NCBI GenBank assembly: GCA_022448005.1
Contig: JAKUTK010000017.1
Coordinates: 1 to 64,000, forward strand
Source of the DNA: Pseudomonas sp.
GTDB lineage: Bacteria; Pseudomonadota; Gammaproteobacteria; Pseudomonadales; Pseudomonadaceae
DNA: 64,000 bases
Direction of reading: 5' to 3'
The notes below the pieces were generated by a model. The model did not search any database. It had not been told where the DNA came from and was given only the letters and a program-made list of their open reading frames with translations. The position numbers and the translations under genes are program-made. Position 1 is the first letter of the stretch; every line of letters starts with the position of its first letter. Positions 37,343-46,334 of this stretch are shown here, in pieces.

Positions 37343-38092
37343 ATGAAGCGCCTGCTACTTAATTGCGATATCGGCGAGAGTTTCGGGGCCTGGACAATGG
37401 GCCTGGACGCCGAAGTCATGCCTTTCATCGATTGTGCAAACGTAGCTTGTGGATTTCACGCGTCGGACCCGCAGATCATGCGCCGCACAGTGGCCCTGGC
37501 CACAGAGCACCAGGTAATGATCGGTGCGCACCCGGCCTACCCTGACCTGGCCGGTTTCGGGCGCCGCTCCATGGCTTGCAGCCCGGACGAGGTGGAGAAC
37601 ATGCTGCTCTATCAGATCGGCGCGCTGGAAGGCATCTGCCGCGCGGAGGGCACCCAGGTCAGCTATGTCAAACCCCACGGCGCGCTCTACAACGACATGA
37701 TGCGCAAGCCCGAACTGCTCTGCGCGGTCATGAAAGCCGTCATCGCCTACTCGCCAACGCAGCCCTTGATGCTGATGTCGACCCGCGACAACAGCGGCGC
37801 CCAGACGCTGGCTGACGAGCTTGGCGTGACCCTGTGGTTCGAGGTGTTTGCTGACCGCGCCTATGATCCAGACGGCAGGCTGGTCTCCCGCGATCAGCCC
37901 GGCGCCGTACATCACGACACCGAGACGGTCGCCGCCCAGGCTCTGAGCCTGGCAAGGGGCGAAGCGCTCGTCGCCAGCGACGGCAGCCCGCTGAGGCTGC
38001 TTGCCGACACCCTCTGCGTACATGGAGACAATGCCGGCTCTGTTGCCGCAGTCCAGCGGATACGCCTGGCACTCGAGAACCTGGCGGGATGA
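37343..38092 (+). CDS. pxpA: 5-oxoprolinase subunit PxpA (LamB/YcsF family)
   Basis: A 249-residue TIM-like barrel subunit of the prokaryotic ATP-dependent 5-oxoprolinase, which opens 5-oxoproline (pyroglutamate) to glutamate. It opens [17 protein letters not shown] and continues INCA-like [37 protein letters not shown] and [11 protein letters not shown], all typical. PxpA works with PxpBC, which follow with 4-base overlaps. The substrate is a metabolic damage product formed from glutamine. Confidence 0.94.
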   Translation: MKRLLLNCDIGESFGAWTMGLDAEVMPFIDCANVACGFHASDPQIMRRTVALATEHQVMIGAHPAYPDLAGFGRRSMACSPDEVENMLLYQIGALEGICRAEGTQVSYVKPHGALYNDMMRKPELLCAVMKAVIAYSPTQPLMLMSTRDNSGAQTLADELGVTLWFEVFADRAYDPDGRLVSRDQPGAVHHDTETVAAQALSLARGEALVASDGSPLRLLADTLCVHGDNAGSVAAVQRIRLALENLAG

Positions 38093-38793
38093 AGCCACGG
38101 ATAGAGGTCGTCGGCATCGACTGTCTGATGCTGCGCCTGTTCGACGAGATCGACGAAGCCCACATGCCCTGGTTGCTCGCGGCAACCGGACGGCTGCGCG
38201 ATGCCTTCGGTGGCGCGTTGCTAGATCTGGTGCCCTCCTACACCACCTTATTGGTGCACTACGACCTGGGCCAGCTCGACGACGATCAGGCGCGTCAGCG
38301 AGTGGCTGAAGCGCTGCACAACCTGCAGCCAGACGCTTACGGACAGGCGCGGGAACTAAACATTCCGGTGTGGTACGACCCGAGCGTAGGCCCCGAACTA
38401 GAGGCATTGGGCCAACGCAGCGGGCTCGGCATGGCAGGCGTGATCGAACTGCACAGCGCCCGCACCTACCAGGTTTTCGCGCTGGGATTTGCGCCGGGCT
38501 TCGCCTTCATGGGGCTGGTCGACGAATGCCTCGCCAGCCCGCGCCTGCAAACGCCGCGTAAGCGAGTCCCGGCCGGCAGCCTGGGTATCGCTGATCGCCA
38601 GACGGCCATCTATCCGCTGGTTTCTCCCGGCGGCTGGAACCTCGTCGGACGCAGCCCGACCCGCCTGTTTGATCGTGAGCTGGATGGCTACAGCATCTGG
38701 CAACCCGGTGACAGGGTCCGTTTTCAGCCCATCGATCACGCCGAATTCGTCAGGCTAGGCGGAGACGACACGCCTTACGAGGTAACGTCATGA
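38089..38793 (+). CDS. pxpB: 5-oxoprolinase subunit PxpB (AHS1 domain)
   Basis: A 234-residue AHS1/KipI-type subunit. Typical segments are [12 protein letters not shown], the [17 protein letters not shown] block, [17 protein letters not shown] and [20 protein letters not shown], followed by [16 protein letters not shown]. The phosphorylated intermediate of 5-oxoproline is thought to be handled by PxpBC. The start ATG overlaps the pxpA stop and its stop overlaps pxpC, so the three are translationally coupled. Confidence 0.94.
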   Translation: MKPRIEVVGIDCLMLRLFDEIDEAHMPWLLAATGRLRDAFGGALLDLVPSYTTLLVHYDLGQLDDDQARQRVAEALHNLQPDAYGQARELNIPVWYDPSVGPELEALGQRSGLGMAGVIELHSARTYQVFALGFAPGFAFMGLVDECLASPRLQTPRKRVPAGSLGIADRQTAIYPLVSPGGWNLVGRSPTRLFDRELDGYSIWQPGDRVRFQPIDHAEFVRLGGDDTPYEVTS

Positions 38794-39704
38794 CCCTGCT
38801 GATCGAGCGCAGCGGCGCCTTGGCCAGCCTGCAGGACGGCGGTCGATTCAGCGTCCGTCATCTTGGTGTGACGCAGGGCGGTGCTGCTGATTGGGTATCG
38901 CAATCCTGGGCCAACTGGCTGCTGGGTAATCCACTACATGCCGCCACGGTGGAAATCACCGTCGGCAATCTAACTCTGCTCGCCGAGACAGATGGCTGCC
39001 TGGCTCTGTGTGGCGCCGACCTCGCAGCGACACTGGAAGAACAACCCATCGCGCCGGGACGCAGCTTCACCATCCGCAAAGGACAACGTCTGCGCTTCGG
39101 CACGCCGCAACTGGGCGTGCGGGCCTATCTCGCCGCGCCGGGCGGATTCGCGGCGCCGCAACTCCTGGGCAGCTGCGCCACGGTGCGCCGAGAGGGACTC
39201 GGCGGCCTGCACGGCGATGGCGAGCCCCTGACCGAGGGTGATCGGCTGATTTACAGTGGCGCCCCTGCTAGCGCACGCGAATTGGGCTCTGAACAGAACC
39301 CTCCACTGTTTACCGATACGCCACTAGAGGTCGTGCTGGGCGCGCAGATCGGAAATTTCAGCGGCCAGAGCCTGTTCGACGTGTTCAACCGCCCTTGGAC
39401 GGTCGACCAGCGTGCAGACCGTATGGGCATCCGCCTGCTGGGGCCAGTGCTGCGCAGTTCGCGGCAGTCGATGATTTCCGAAGGCGTGCCGCTGGGTGCT
39501 ATCCAAGTGCCGCCGGATGGCCAGCCCATCGTGCTGCTCAATGACCGGCAAACCATTGGCGGTTACCCGAGGCTGGGCGCACTGACGCCACTTGCGGTGG
39601 CGCGCCTGGCACAGTGCCTGCCCGGCACCGAGGTCCATTTGAAGCCGAAAGCCCTGCAGGCTGCGCAACGCGAGCAACGCCTGTTACTCGCCAAGTGGCA
39701 ATAA
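38790..39704 (+). CDS. pxpC: 5-oxoprolinase subunit PxpC (AHS2 domain)
   Basis: A 304-residue AHS2/KipA-type subunit. It begins with SGALASLQDGGRFSVRHLGVTQGGAAD and has the domain marker segments LRFGTPQLGVRAYLAAPGGF, ADRMGIRLLGP, SEGVPLGAIQVPPDGQPIVLLNDRQTIGGYPRLG. The length fits the family. It is the last gene of the pxpABC operon, and no strong terminator was found after it. Confidence 0.94.
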   Translation: MTLLIERSGALASLQDGGRFSVRHLGVTQGGAADWVSQSWANWLLGNPLHAATVEITVGNLTLLAETDGCLALCGADLAATLEEQPIAPGRSFTIRKGQRLRFGTPQLGVRAYLAAPGGFAAPQLLGSCATVRREGLGGLHGDGEPLTEGDRLIYSGAPASARELGSEQNPPLFTDTPLEVVLGAQIGNFSGQSLFDVFNRPWTVDQRADRMGIRLLGPVLRSSRQSMISEGVPLGAIQVPPDGQPIVLLNDRQTIGGYPRLGALTPLAVARLAQCLPGTEVHLKPKALQAAQREQRLLLAKWQ

Positions 39705-39820
39705 GGGATACAGCGGCGAAATACCACAGACGGCAGCCCGGCCTGTAGGAGCACAGTATAGGTAACCCGATCCTGGCGATCCTGATTCAGGCAGGAGAGC
39801 AGATACAGTCGGCGAACGCC

Positions 39821-40363
39821 TCAGCCGCGCTCGCCAATCAGCCAGTCAAGCGGCACTTCATGCTGGCCGCGCTCATCGGTGATGAACAAGGAACCCTCGC
39901 TGACCATCACGCTCCAGCTGATCGCTCTGGGCAAATCGCGCGCCACTGACTCCAGTGCCTCCTGCCCCACCGCCACCACGTTGATTTTTTTCAGGCTGCG
40001 CACGCTGTCGAGCACCTTCGTCTGCCATACCCGCAGATTCCCGTAAGCGACCAAGCTGAAGCGTTCCGCACGGCGCGAGCACCAGGTGATCCGCTCGGCA
40101 TCCGGCTGGCCGACTTCGATCCAGTGCAGCACGCGGTCATCGAGGCTCTTTTCCCAGAGCGCCGGCTCATCGACATCCGACAGCCCGCGACCGAAGGTGA
40201 GTTTTTCGTCATACCAGAGCACGTAGGCGATCAGCCGTGCGACCAGGCGCTCCTCTGTCTCAGAGGGATGCCGAGCAACGGTAAAGCGCAGATCCTGATA
40301 AACGTGGCGATCAAGATCGGTGAGATTGATCTCGACCTTATACGGTGTGGCTTGCAGGGCCAT
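39821..40363 (-). CDS. yaeQ: YaeQ family protein
   Basis: A 180-residue YaeQ protein, a family with a nuclease-like (PD-(D/E)XK-type) fold but no settled function. It shows YKVEINLTDLDRHVYQDLRFTVARHPSETEERL at the start, FGRGLSDVDEPALWEKSLDD in the middle, and WIEVGQPDAERI near the putative active site. The length is normal. It is convergent with pxpC. Confidence 0.92.
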   Translation of the reverse strand: MALQATPYKVEINLTDLDRHVYQDLRFTVARHPSETEERLVARLIAYVLWYDEKLTFGRGLSDVDEPALWEKSLDDRVLHWIEVGQPDAERITWCSRRAERFSLVAYGNLRVWQTKVLDSVRSLKKINVVAVGQEALESVARDLPRAISWSVMVSEGSLFITDERGQHEVPLDWLIGERG

Positions 40364-40482
40364 GACAGCTCCGGACGGGAAAAAGGAGACGCAGTTTAGC
40401 GTATCGGCACAATTTCAGAGGCGCTCGTAGCACGCCCTTTCAATGCCACAACGAGCATGAAAAAAATCCGACGAACGTTCTT

Positions 40483-40501
40483 TGACAATCGTTCTCATTA
40501 T
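40483..40501 (+). promoter_or_regulatory. Fur-box-like site upstream of bfd
   Basis: The sequence TGACAATCGTTCTCATTAT has good similarity to the Fur consensus (GATAATGATAATCATTATC) and lies about 43 bases before the bfd start. Bfd is normally induced by iron starvation, so repression by Fur-Fe here is expected. Confidence 0.7.
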
Positions 40502-40543
40502 ATTTAGCATCCACCACATTCGCAGACCCAACGGGTAGTTCAT

Positions 40544-40762
40544 ATGTACGTGTGTCTTTGCCAGGGCGTTACTGACGGCCAGATCCGTGAAGCCATCTAT
40601 GAAGGTTGCTGCAGCTATCGTGAAGTGCGAGATGCCACTGGCGTTGCCACCCAATGCGGTAAGTGCGCCTGCGTCGCCAAACAGGTTGTTCGCGAAACCC
40701 TGAGCGATATACAGACCGCCAGCGCCTCCCTTGCTTACCCAGCGGGATTTTCGCCCGCCTGA
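40544..40762 (+). CDS. bfd: Bacterioferritin-associated ferredoxin
   Basis: A 72-residue 2Fe-2S ferredoxin. The four cluster cysteines are visible as [11 protein letters not shown] (Cys4, Cys6) and [12 protein letters not shown] (Cys38, Cys41), in the order typical of Bfd. It docks on bacterioferritin and reduces its heme so that stored Fe(III) is released as Fe(II). The bfr gene lies directly downstream after a terminator, so the two can be regulated oppositely by iron. Confidence 0.93.
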   Translation: MYVCLCQGVTDGQIREAIYEGCCSYREVRDATGVATQCGKCACVAKQVVRETLSDIQTASASLAYPAGFSPA

Positions 40763-40781
40763 ATCCACATTGATTTACTCG

Positions 40782-40807
40782 AGCCGGGCACATGCCCGGC
40801 TTTTTTC
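40782..40807 (+). terminator. Rho-independent terminator of bfd
   Basis: The stem AGCCGGGCA/TGCCCGGCT is followed by TTTTTT. It separates bfd from bfr. Confidence 0.92.
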
Positions 40808-40961
40808 TGTTCGCGAATCAAGACCTTGGCCGCCAGTCGCGGAACAGACGTATTCTTATTTCGCTTTACCCTTTATCATTCAAGGACTTAGGTTTGACAG
40901 CACCCAGGTTCGTGGCCAGACTGCTCTTATTAACGAACCCGATTCGACGCAGGGCACCGAC

Positions 40962-41432
40962 ATGAAAGGCGACAAGCTGGTCATTCAGCATCTGAACAAG
41001 ATTCTTGGCAACGAACTGGTCGCAATCAACCAGTACTTCCTGCATGCACGCATGTACGAAGATTGGGGCCTCGGCAAGCTAGGCAAGCATGAGTACAAAG
41101 AATCCATCGACGAGATGAAGCATGCTGACAAGCTGATCAAGCGCATCCTCTTTCTCGAAGGCCTGCCCAATCTGCAGGATCTGGGAAAGCTGCTGATCGG
41201 TGAAAACACCCGCGAGATGCTCGACTGCGACCTCAAGCTCGAGCAAGGCGGCATACAGGATTTGAAGGTTGCCATCGCCTATTGTGAAAGCGTCGGCGAT
41301 TACGGCACCCGCGAGCTGCTTGAAGACATTCTTGAATCCGAAGAGGAACACATCGACTGGCTGGAGACTCAACTGAGCCTGATCGGCAAGGTTGGCATGG
41401 AGAACTACCTCCAGTCGCAGATGGACGAGTAA
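40962..41432 (+). CDS. bfr: Bacterioferritin
   Basis: A 156-residue heme-containing ferritin (24-mer) that oxidises and stores iron. The heme ligand Met52 is present (IDEMKHAD). The ferroxidase ligands Glu18, Glu51, His54, Glu94, Glu127 and His130 fall at the expected positions, so it is a catalytically complete subunit. The ATG at 40962 (MKGDKL) is the family start; the open frame reaches back into the bfd region but that part is not protein-like. A terminator follows. Confidence 0.96.
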   Translation: MKGDKLVIQHLNKILGNELVAINQYFLHARMYEDWGLGKLGKHEYKESIDEMKHADKLIKRILFLEGLPNLQDLGKLLIGENTREMLDCDLKLEQGGIQDLKVAIAYCESVGDYGTRELLEDILESEEEHIDWLETQLSLIGKVGMENYLQSQMDE

Positions 41433-41449
41433 ACCGTCGTTTTTCAACG

Positions 41450-41478
41450 AAAACGGGAGCCTAGGCTCCCGTTTTCGT
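41450..41478 (+). terminator. Rho-independent terminator of bfr
   Basis: The stem AAAACGGGAGCC/GGCTCCCGTTTT surrounds a two-base loop, with CGTT after it. It lies 18 bases past the bfr stop. Confidence 0.9.
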
Positions 41479-41542
41479 TATTGCCTGACGCAACTGAACG
41501 TCACATCACGCTGAAATATCGAAGCTTGCCTAAACGTAGGCA

Positions 41543-41572
41543 TAAAAAAACCCGCTCTTTAGCGGGTTTTTC
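41543..41572 (-). terminator. Terminator of grxD (also usable from the left)
   Basis: The stem AACCCGCT/AGCGGGTT has a CTTT loop and A and T runs on both sides. It lies 11 bases past the grxD stop codon on the minus strand. Confidence 0.9.
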
Positions 41573-41582
41573 GGAGTAGCTA

Positions 41583-41909
41583 TCAAGCGCCAGCTTTTTC
41601 AACGGCTTGCTTGATCAGCGGTTGCAACTCACCCTTTTCGAACATCTCAAGAATGATGTCGCTGCCACCGACCAACTCGCCATCCACCCACAACTGGGGA
41701 AAGGTCGGCCAGTTGGCATATTTCGGTAGATTGGTACGAATTTCAGGATTTTGCAGGATGTCGACGTAGGCGAATTTCTCACCACAGCCCATCACAGCCT
41801 GGGTCGCACGGGCGGAAAAGCCGCACTGCGGTGCATTGGGCGAGCCTTTCATGTAAAGCAGCACCGGATTCTTTTCGATCTGCTCTTTGATGGTTTCGAT
41901 GATATCCAT
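41583..41909 (-). CDS. grxD: Monothiol glutaredoxin, Grx4 family
   Basis: A 108-residue monothiol glutaredoxin that carries a glutathione-ligated 2Fe-2S cluster and takes part in iron-sulphur trafficking and iron sensing. The active site is CGFS (NAPQCGFSARATQ near residue 30). NLPKYANWPTFPQLWVDGELVGGSDIILEM carries the cis-proline and glutathione-binding residues. The length is the single-domain form. Its position beside bfd-bfr groups iron-handling genes together. Confidence 0.95.
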   Translation of the reverse strand: MDIIETIKEQIEKNPVLLYMKGSPNAPQCGFSARATQAVMGCGEKFAYVDILQNPEIRTNLPKYANWPTFPQLWVDGELVGGSDIILEMFEKGELQPLIKQAVEKAGA

Positions 41910-41960
41910 GGGGCACCTCGGCTAGTCTCGGTTGCCGCGCATTGTACAGAACAGCAGCCT

Positions 41961-41987
41961 AAAAGCCGAGTCGCGGGCTCGGCTTTT
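41961..41987 (+). terminator. Terminator-like hairpin between divergent grxD and argF
   Basis: The stem AAAAGCCGAG/CTCGGCTTTT encloses a seven-base loop, followed by ATT. It is placed between divergent genes, where a terminator has no protein gene to serve. It may end a short RNA, act as an attenuator in the argF leader, or insulate the genes. Confidence 0.6.
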
Positions 41988-42179
41988 ATTAATGCGCATG
42001 CAGCACAGCTTCCCTGAAGCGCACGATTTTGGCGCGCTGAGGCCGATTTGCGCCCGCTGAGGCTTTCTGGATAAGATCGCGCCTTTCCCGTTTCGTCGCC
42101 ATCTATGCGACCCCTGTCGTAGGCCCTTCTATTTCGTCGAAATCTCCGGCCTCGATTGCGGCAATGAAAGGTAGTTGAT

Positions 42180-43100
42180 ATGAGCGCAAGGCATTTTCTC
42201 TCACTGATGGATTGCACGCCCCAGGAGCTGTTAGGCCTGGTCCGTCGCGGCATCGAGCTGAAGGATCTGCGCGAGCGCGGCATTCTGTTCGAGCCGCTGA
42301 AAAATCGCGTTCTGGGCATGATTTTCGAAAAAGCCTCGACCCGCACGAGACTGTCTTTCGAAGCGGGAATGATCCAGCTCGGTGGCCAAGCCGTATTTCT
42401 TTCGCCGCGTGACACGCAACTGGGTCGCGGCGAACCGATCAGCGACTCCGCCATCGTCATGTCGAGCATGCTCGATGCGATCATGATCCGCACCTTCGCT
42501 CATTCAACGCTGAACGAATTTGCGGCGAACTCTTCGGTACCGGTAATCAACGGTCTGTCGGACGATCTCCACCCATGCCAACTGATGGCCGACATGCAGA
42601 CGTTTCATGAGTTGCGCGGCAGTATCGCGGGCAAGACCGCAGCGTGGATCGGCGACGGCAATAACATGTGCAACTCCTATATGGAGGCGGCGCTTCAGTT
42701 CGATTTCCAGCTGCGTATCGCTTGCCCTGAGGGCTACGAGCCCAACAATGAGCTGCTCGCGCAGGCCGGTGGCCGGGTGCAGGTATTCCGCGACCCACGC
42801 GAAGCAGTGGCGGGCGCACACCTGGTCAGCACAGACGTTTGGGCTTCCATGGGCCAGGAAGATGAAGTCGCTGCACGTATGGCTACCTTCCGTCCGTATC
42901 AGGTCGACCGGGCCTTGCTTGACGCAGCGGCAGAGGATGTCCTGTTCATGCATTGCCTGCCGGCACACCGCGGCGAAGAAATCAGCCACGACGTGCTCGA
43001 CGACAAGCGTGCAGTCGCCTGGCAACAGGCCGAAAACCGTCTGCATGTGCAGAAAGCCCTGCTTGAGTTTCTGGTCGAGCCGGCTTATCACCACGCATGA
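42180..43100 (+). CDS. argF: Ornithine carbamoyltransferase, anabolic
   Basis: A 306-residue enzyme that makes citrulline from ornithine and carbamoyl phosphate in arginine synthesis. The carbamoyl-phosphate site is [13 protein letters not shown] (residues 50-62). Other marks are [42 protein letters not shown] and the [13 protein letters not shown] loop. It shares these with catabolic ArcB, but the length and the absence of arc genes favour ArgF. Its end overlaps the following ABC ATPase by 4 bases. Confidence 0.93.
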   Translation: MSARHFLSLMDCTPQELLGLVRRGIELKDLRERGILFEPLKNRVLGMIFEKASTRTRLSFEAGMIQLGGQAVFLSPRDTQLGRGEPISDSAIVMSSMLDAIMIRTFAHSTLNEFAANSSVPVINGLSDDLHPCQLMADMQTFHELRGSIAGKTAAWIGDGNNMCNSYMEAALQFDFQLRIACPEGYEPNNELLAQAGGRVQVFRDPREAVAGAHLVSTDVWASMGQEDEVAARMATFRPYQVDRALLDAAAEDVLFMHCLPAHRGEEISHDVLDDKRAVAWQQAENRLHVQKALLEFLVEPAYHHA

Positions 43101-44206
43101 GCCATGAGCCGCTGCTGCACCTGCGCGACCTCGCCTGCGGTTATGGCGAACAGAGCATTGTGCAGAACCTCAATCTGCACCTGAATCGCGGTGATATCGG
43201 GTGCCTTCTCGGGCCATCCGGTTGCGGTAAAACCACTACGTTGCGGGCTATTGCCGGATTCGAGCACGTCAACGATGGTGAGATCCAACTGGGCGGCACG
43301 GTGCTTTCGCGGCGTGGTTTCACCCTGGCACCCGAGAAGCGGCGGGTCGGCATGGTGTTCCAGGACTATGCCCTTTTCCCGCATCTGACGGTCACCGAAA
43401 ACATCGCCTTTGGCATTCGCAAGCATCCGCAAGCGCAACGCATCGTGCGCGAAATGCTCGATCTGGTGCATCTCTCTCCGCTCGGCAAGCGCTATCCGCA
43501 CGAGCTTTCCGGAGGCCAGCAGCAACGCGTTGCGCTGGCCCGCGCACTTGCGCCCGAGCCGGAACTGCTCCTGCTAGACGAACCGTTCTCCAACCTCGAC
43601 GGCGACCTGCGCCGACGCTTGAGCCATGAAGTCCGCGAGATTCTGAAGGCGCGTGGTACCAGCGCGATCCTCGTCACCCACGATCAGGAAGAAGCCTTCG
43701 CCGTCAGTGACCAGGTCGGCGTATTCAAGGATGGTCGGCTGGAACAGTGGGACACCCCTTTCAACCTCTACCATGAGCCGCTTACACCTTTCGTGGCGAG
43801 CTTCATCGGCCAGGGCTACTTCATTCGTGGCCAGCTGATCGACCCGGAGACGGTGCAGACCGAACTGGGCGTCATTCGCGGCAACCGCGCCTACACCATG
43901 CCGGCTGGCAGCTCAGTGGACGTTCTGCTGCGTCCGGATGACATCGTCTACTCACCGGAGAGCAGGCTCAAGGCGCTCATTGTTGGCAAGACTTTCCTTG
44001 GTGCCTCGACCTTGTATCGACTGCAGTTGCCCACCGGCAATCAACTCGAGGGAATATTTCCCAGCCACGCGGACTACCCGACCGGCCAGGAAGTGGGCAT
44101 TGCGATCGCTGCCGACCATCTGGTGGTGTTCCCGGCGCAGGGCAGCGTGGCCGCCTATGAAAAACTGCCAGAAGCGGGCGTGCGGCGTTACAGCAGCAAC
44201 GTTTGA
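43097..44206 (+). CDS. ABC transporter ATP-binding protein (FbpC/PotA-like), orphan
   Basis: A 369-residue importer-type ATPase. It shows Walker [11 protein letters not shown] near residue 38, Q-loop [13 protein letters not shown], signature [16 protein letters not shown], Walker [13 protein letters not shown] and switch His in [12 protein letters not shown]-terminal TOBE-like regulatory domain starts near 240. The sequence resembles ferric-iron or polyamine ATPases. No permease or binding protein is nearby, so its partner is encoded elsewhere or it has another role. Overlap with argF shows coupled translation. Confidence 0.88.
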   Translation: MSHEPLLHLRDLACGYGEQSIVQNLNLHLNRGDIGCLLGPSGCGKTTTLRAIAGFEHVNDGEIQLGGTVLSRRGFTLAPEKRRVGMVFQDYALFPHLTVTENIAFGIRKHPQAQRIVREMLDLVHLSPLGKRYPHELSGGQQQRVALARALAPEPELLLLDEPFSNLDGDLRRRLSHEVREILKARGTSAILVTHDQEEAFAVSDQVGVFKDGRLEQWDTPFNLYHEPLTPFVASFIGQGYFIRGQLIDPETVQTELGVIRGNRAYTMPAGSSVDVLLRPDDIVYSPESRLKALIVGKTFLGASTLYRLQLPTGNQLEGIFPSHADYPTGQEVGIAIAADHLVVFPAQGSVAAYEKLPEAGVRRYSSNV

Positions 44207-44262
44207 GCTCAGTCGCCGCGTTACTCTTCCGTCCGGATCTCCATCGCCTCGCCGCCGCGTGA

Positions 44263-44739
44263 TTAGAGGCGTCGCGCCCTGAAGAACTCACTCAGTATCT
44301 CGCTGCAACGCTCCGCAGAGACGCCACCTTCGCTCAACACGCGGTGATTAAGGAAATCCTGCGAGAAAAACTGGCCTCGACTGACTGCAACCCCCGCCTT
44401 GGGCTCCGTTGCGCCGTACACCACCCGTTGCATGCGCGAATGGACAATCAACCCGGCGCACATGCTGCAAGGTTCGAGCGTCACGTACAGCGTGCTCTCC
44501 GGTAAGCGATAGTTCTCCAGCTTCGACGCTGCGTCGCGAATAGCGACCATCTCAGCGTGGGCGCTCGGGTCGTGGCTCGAGATCGGGCGATTGAAACCCC
44601 GGCCAATTATCTGGCCGTTGTGTACCACCACCGCACCGACCGGGACTTCCCCGAGTCTTGCCCCTTCGGCGGCAAGGGCCAACGCCTCGCGCATGAATTC
44701 ATCATCACGGGAACGGTCGATGATCATAGGTCTTTTCAT
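44263..44739 (-). CDS. tadA: tRNA adenosine(34) deaminase TadA
   Basis: A 158-residue zinc deaminase that converts A34 to inosine in tRNA-Arg(ACG), essential for CGN decoding. The zinc and proton-shuttle motifs are PSAHAEMVAI (HAE) and LEPCSMCAGLI (PCxxC). GEVPVGAVVVHNGQIIGRG is the family N-terminal motif. The length is normal, and the start at 44739 or four codons downstream (MIID) is uncertain. It is convergent with the ABC ATPase gene and has the oxidase gene directly upstream. Confidence 0.93.
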   Translation of the reverse strand: MKRPMIIDRSRDDEFMREALALAAEGARLGEVPVGAVVVHNGQIIGRGFNRPISSHDPSAHAEMVAIRDAASKLENYRLPESTLYVTLEPCSMCAGLIVHSRMQRVVYGATEPKAGVAVSRGQFFSQDFLNHRVLSEGGVSAERCSEILSEFFRARRL

Positions 44740-44764
44740 TTATTCCGTCCGGCTACTACTGCCC

Positions 44765-46135
44765 TCAAACCACTTCAATTGCCGCCATCAATCCAGTTTC
44801 CATGTGATCGATGACGTGGCAGTGGAACATCCACACCCCAGGATTATCCGCCACCAGCGCGATTCTTGCCGTCTCGTTCTTGCCGAGCAGATAGGTATCG
44901 GTATACCAGGGATCGATGCGCTTTCGGTTGGACGAAATGACCTTGAATGTCAGCCCGTGCAGATGGATTGGATGCTGATACTGACTGAGGTTGCGCAGCT
45001 CGAATATGTAATGACCGTCTTTTTTCAATGTAGCAATCGGGCGGTCCGCACAGGTCTTATCGTTGATGTCCCAGGCCTGGCCGTTGATCTGCCAGAAAGT
45101 GAAGGCATCGCCCTGCCCGGCATCACTGGATAGGGTGCCAGCCCATTCGAAATTAAAACGCAGGGTTTCCGCTCGCTGCAGGTCCGGCTCGGCGACCGGA
45201 TTGGCCGGCAGCGGTGCAGGCCAATCGCCTTCGACCTCGACGGTAGCCACGGAGGTGAGCGTCGCCAGCCGCAGCGGGCCATTACGCAAGGACAGCGTTT
45301 CCCCGGCAGGCGGGACTTTCACCGCCAGATCAATGCGCATGCCTGGGCCGAGCCAATAGGCCTTGCCCAGCGGGCGCGGCGTGACCGGGTTGCCATCGAT
45401 CGCGTAAATACGCGCGTCGCCACCTGGCAGGTTCACTCGGTAGGTCACGGTGTTGGTGAGATTGATGAGGCGCAAGCGCACTACTTGGTCTGCCGGCAAC
45501 TCAAGGGTCGGCGCGTGCTCCCCATTGACGGTCGACAGCACGCCAGGCGTTCCTCCCCGCGCGGCCTCGCGGGGCACGCTGAAATCGGTGAAGGCGCCTT
45601 GCTTGTCGATATGCCAGTTTTTCAGGCTCAGCGTTCGCTCATGACGAAACCCGCTCGGCTCGCGTTCTTCGACAATCAACGGCCCTACCAGCCCACGCCC
45701 CAACTGCTCGGCGCTCGAAGTGTGCGGGTGATACCAGAAACTCCCCGCATCCGGGACCTGAAAGAGGTAGTCGAACGACTCCCCGGGCAAGACGGGCAAT
45801 TGCGAAACATACGGCACCCCGTCCATGTTCAGCGGCAGGCGGATGCCATGCCAATGAATCGTAGTGGGCTCCGGTAGGTGATTGATAAAGCGCACTCGCA
45901 GCCATTCGCCCTGCCTGGCACGCAGCTCCAAGCCAGGCGCTTGTCCGCCGTAGCACCATGCTGGGGTCTTGGTGCCTGCGATAAGCTCGATATCGGCTGG
46001 AGCGGCGATCAGCTCGTAATCGTGGGTCACGGGATCGGCGGGCCGCCCGATCCAGTACCGTGCTCCGCCACCGACAACGCCCAACGTAGCGAGCCCAGCC
46101 AACCCAACCAGCATCTTTCTTCGGGTAAAAGTCAT
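44765..46135 (-). CDS. Multicopper oxidase, Tat-exported
   Basis: A 456-residue three-cupredoxin oxidase. It has a twin-arginine signal (FTRRKMLVGLAGLATLGVV). The copper ligand motifs are in order: IHWHGIRLP, FWYHPHTSS, YQHPIHLHGLTF and WMFHCHVIDHMETGLM, with the type 1 copper cysteine in HCHVI. Such enzymes oxidise Cu(I), Fe(II) or phenols in the periplasm. CueO-like copper tolerance is likely, but the Met-rich insert of CueO is not obvious here. It sits just upstream of tadA, on the same strand. Confidence 0.9.
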   Translation of the reverse strand: MTFTRRKMLVGLAGLATLGVVGGGARYWIGRPADPVTHDYELIAAPADIELIAGTKTPAWCYGGQAPGLELRARQGEWLRVRFINHLPEPTTIHWHGIRLPLNMDGVPYVSQLPVLPGESFDYLFQVPDAGSFWYHPHTSSAEQLGRGLVGPLIVEEREPSGFRHERTLSLKNWHIDKQGAFTDFSVPREAARGGTPGVLSTVNGEHAPTLELPADQVVRLRLINLTNTVTYRVNLPGGDARIYAIDGNPVTPRPLGKAYWLGPGMRIDLAVKVPPAGETLSLRNGPLRLATLTSVATVEVEGDWPAPLPANPVAEPDLQRAETLRFNFEWAGTLSSDAGQGDAFTFWQINGQAWDINDKTCADRPIATLKKDGHYIFELRNLSQYQHPIHLHGLTFKVISSNRKRIDPWYTDTYLLGKNETARIALVADNPGVWMFHCHVIDHMETGLMAAIEVV

Positions 46136-46334
46136 TTCTTTCTCATCAAAAACTGCACGAGCCGTTACACCAGTAACTAGATTGGAATCGCTCGCATTTG
46201 CGACATGCTACAGCTTCGCGGGCCAACTCGCAGCCGGGTTAGACGCACAGCGAACCCGTTGATCAATAGAAGCGAACCCTTGCGCCTGATCCCGCGTCTA
46301 CTGCGGAGACACTCATTCCAATTGAGGAGGCGCC

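Noticed and set aside
42100..42179. Possible ArgR operator (TGTCGT and TTCGTCGAAA segments) before argF
   Set aside because: The match to the Pseudomonas TGTCGC-N8-AA pattern is poor, so I do not annotate it although ArgR control is expected.
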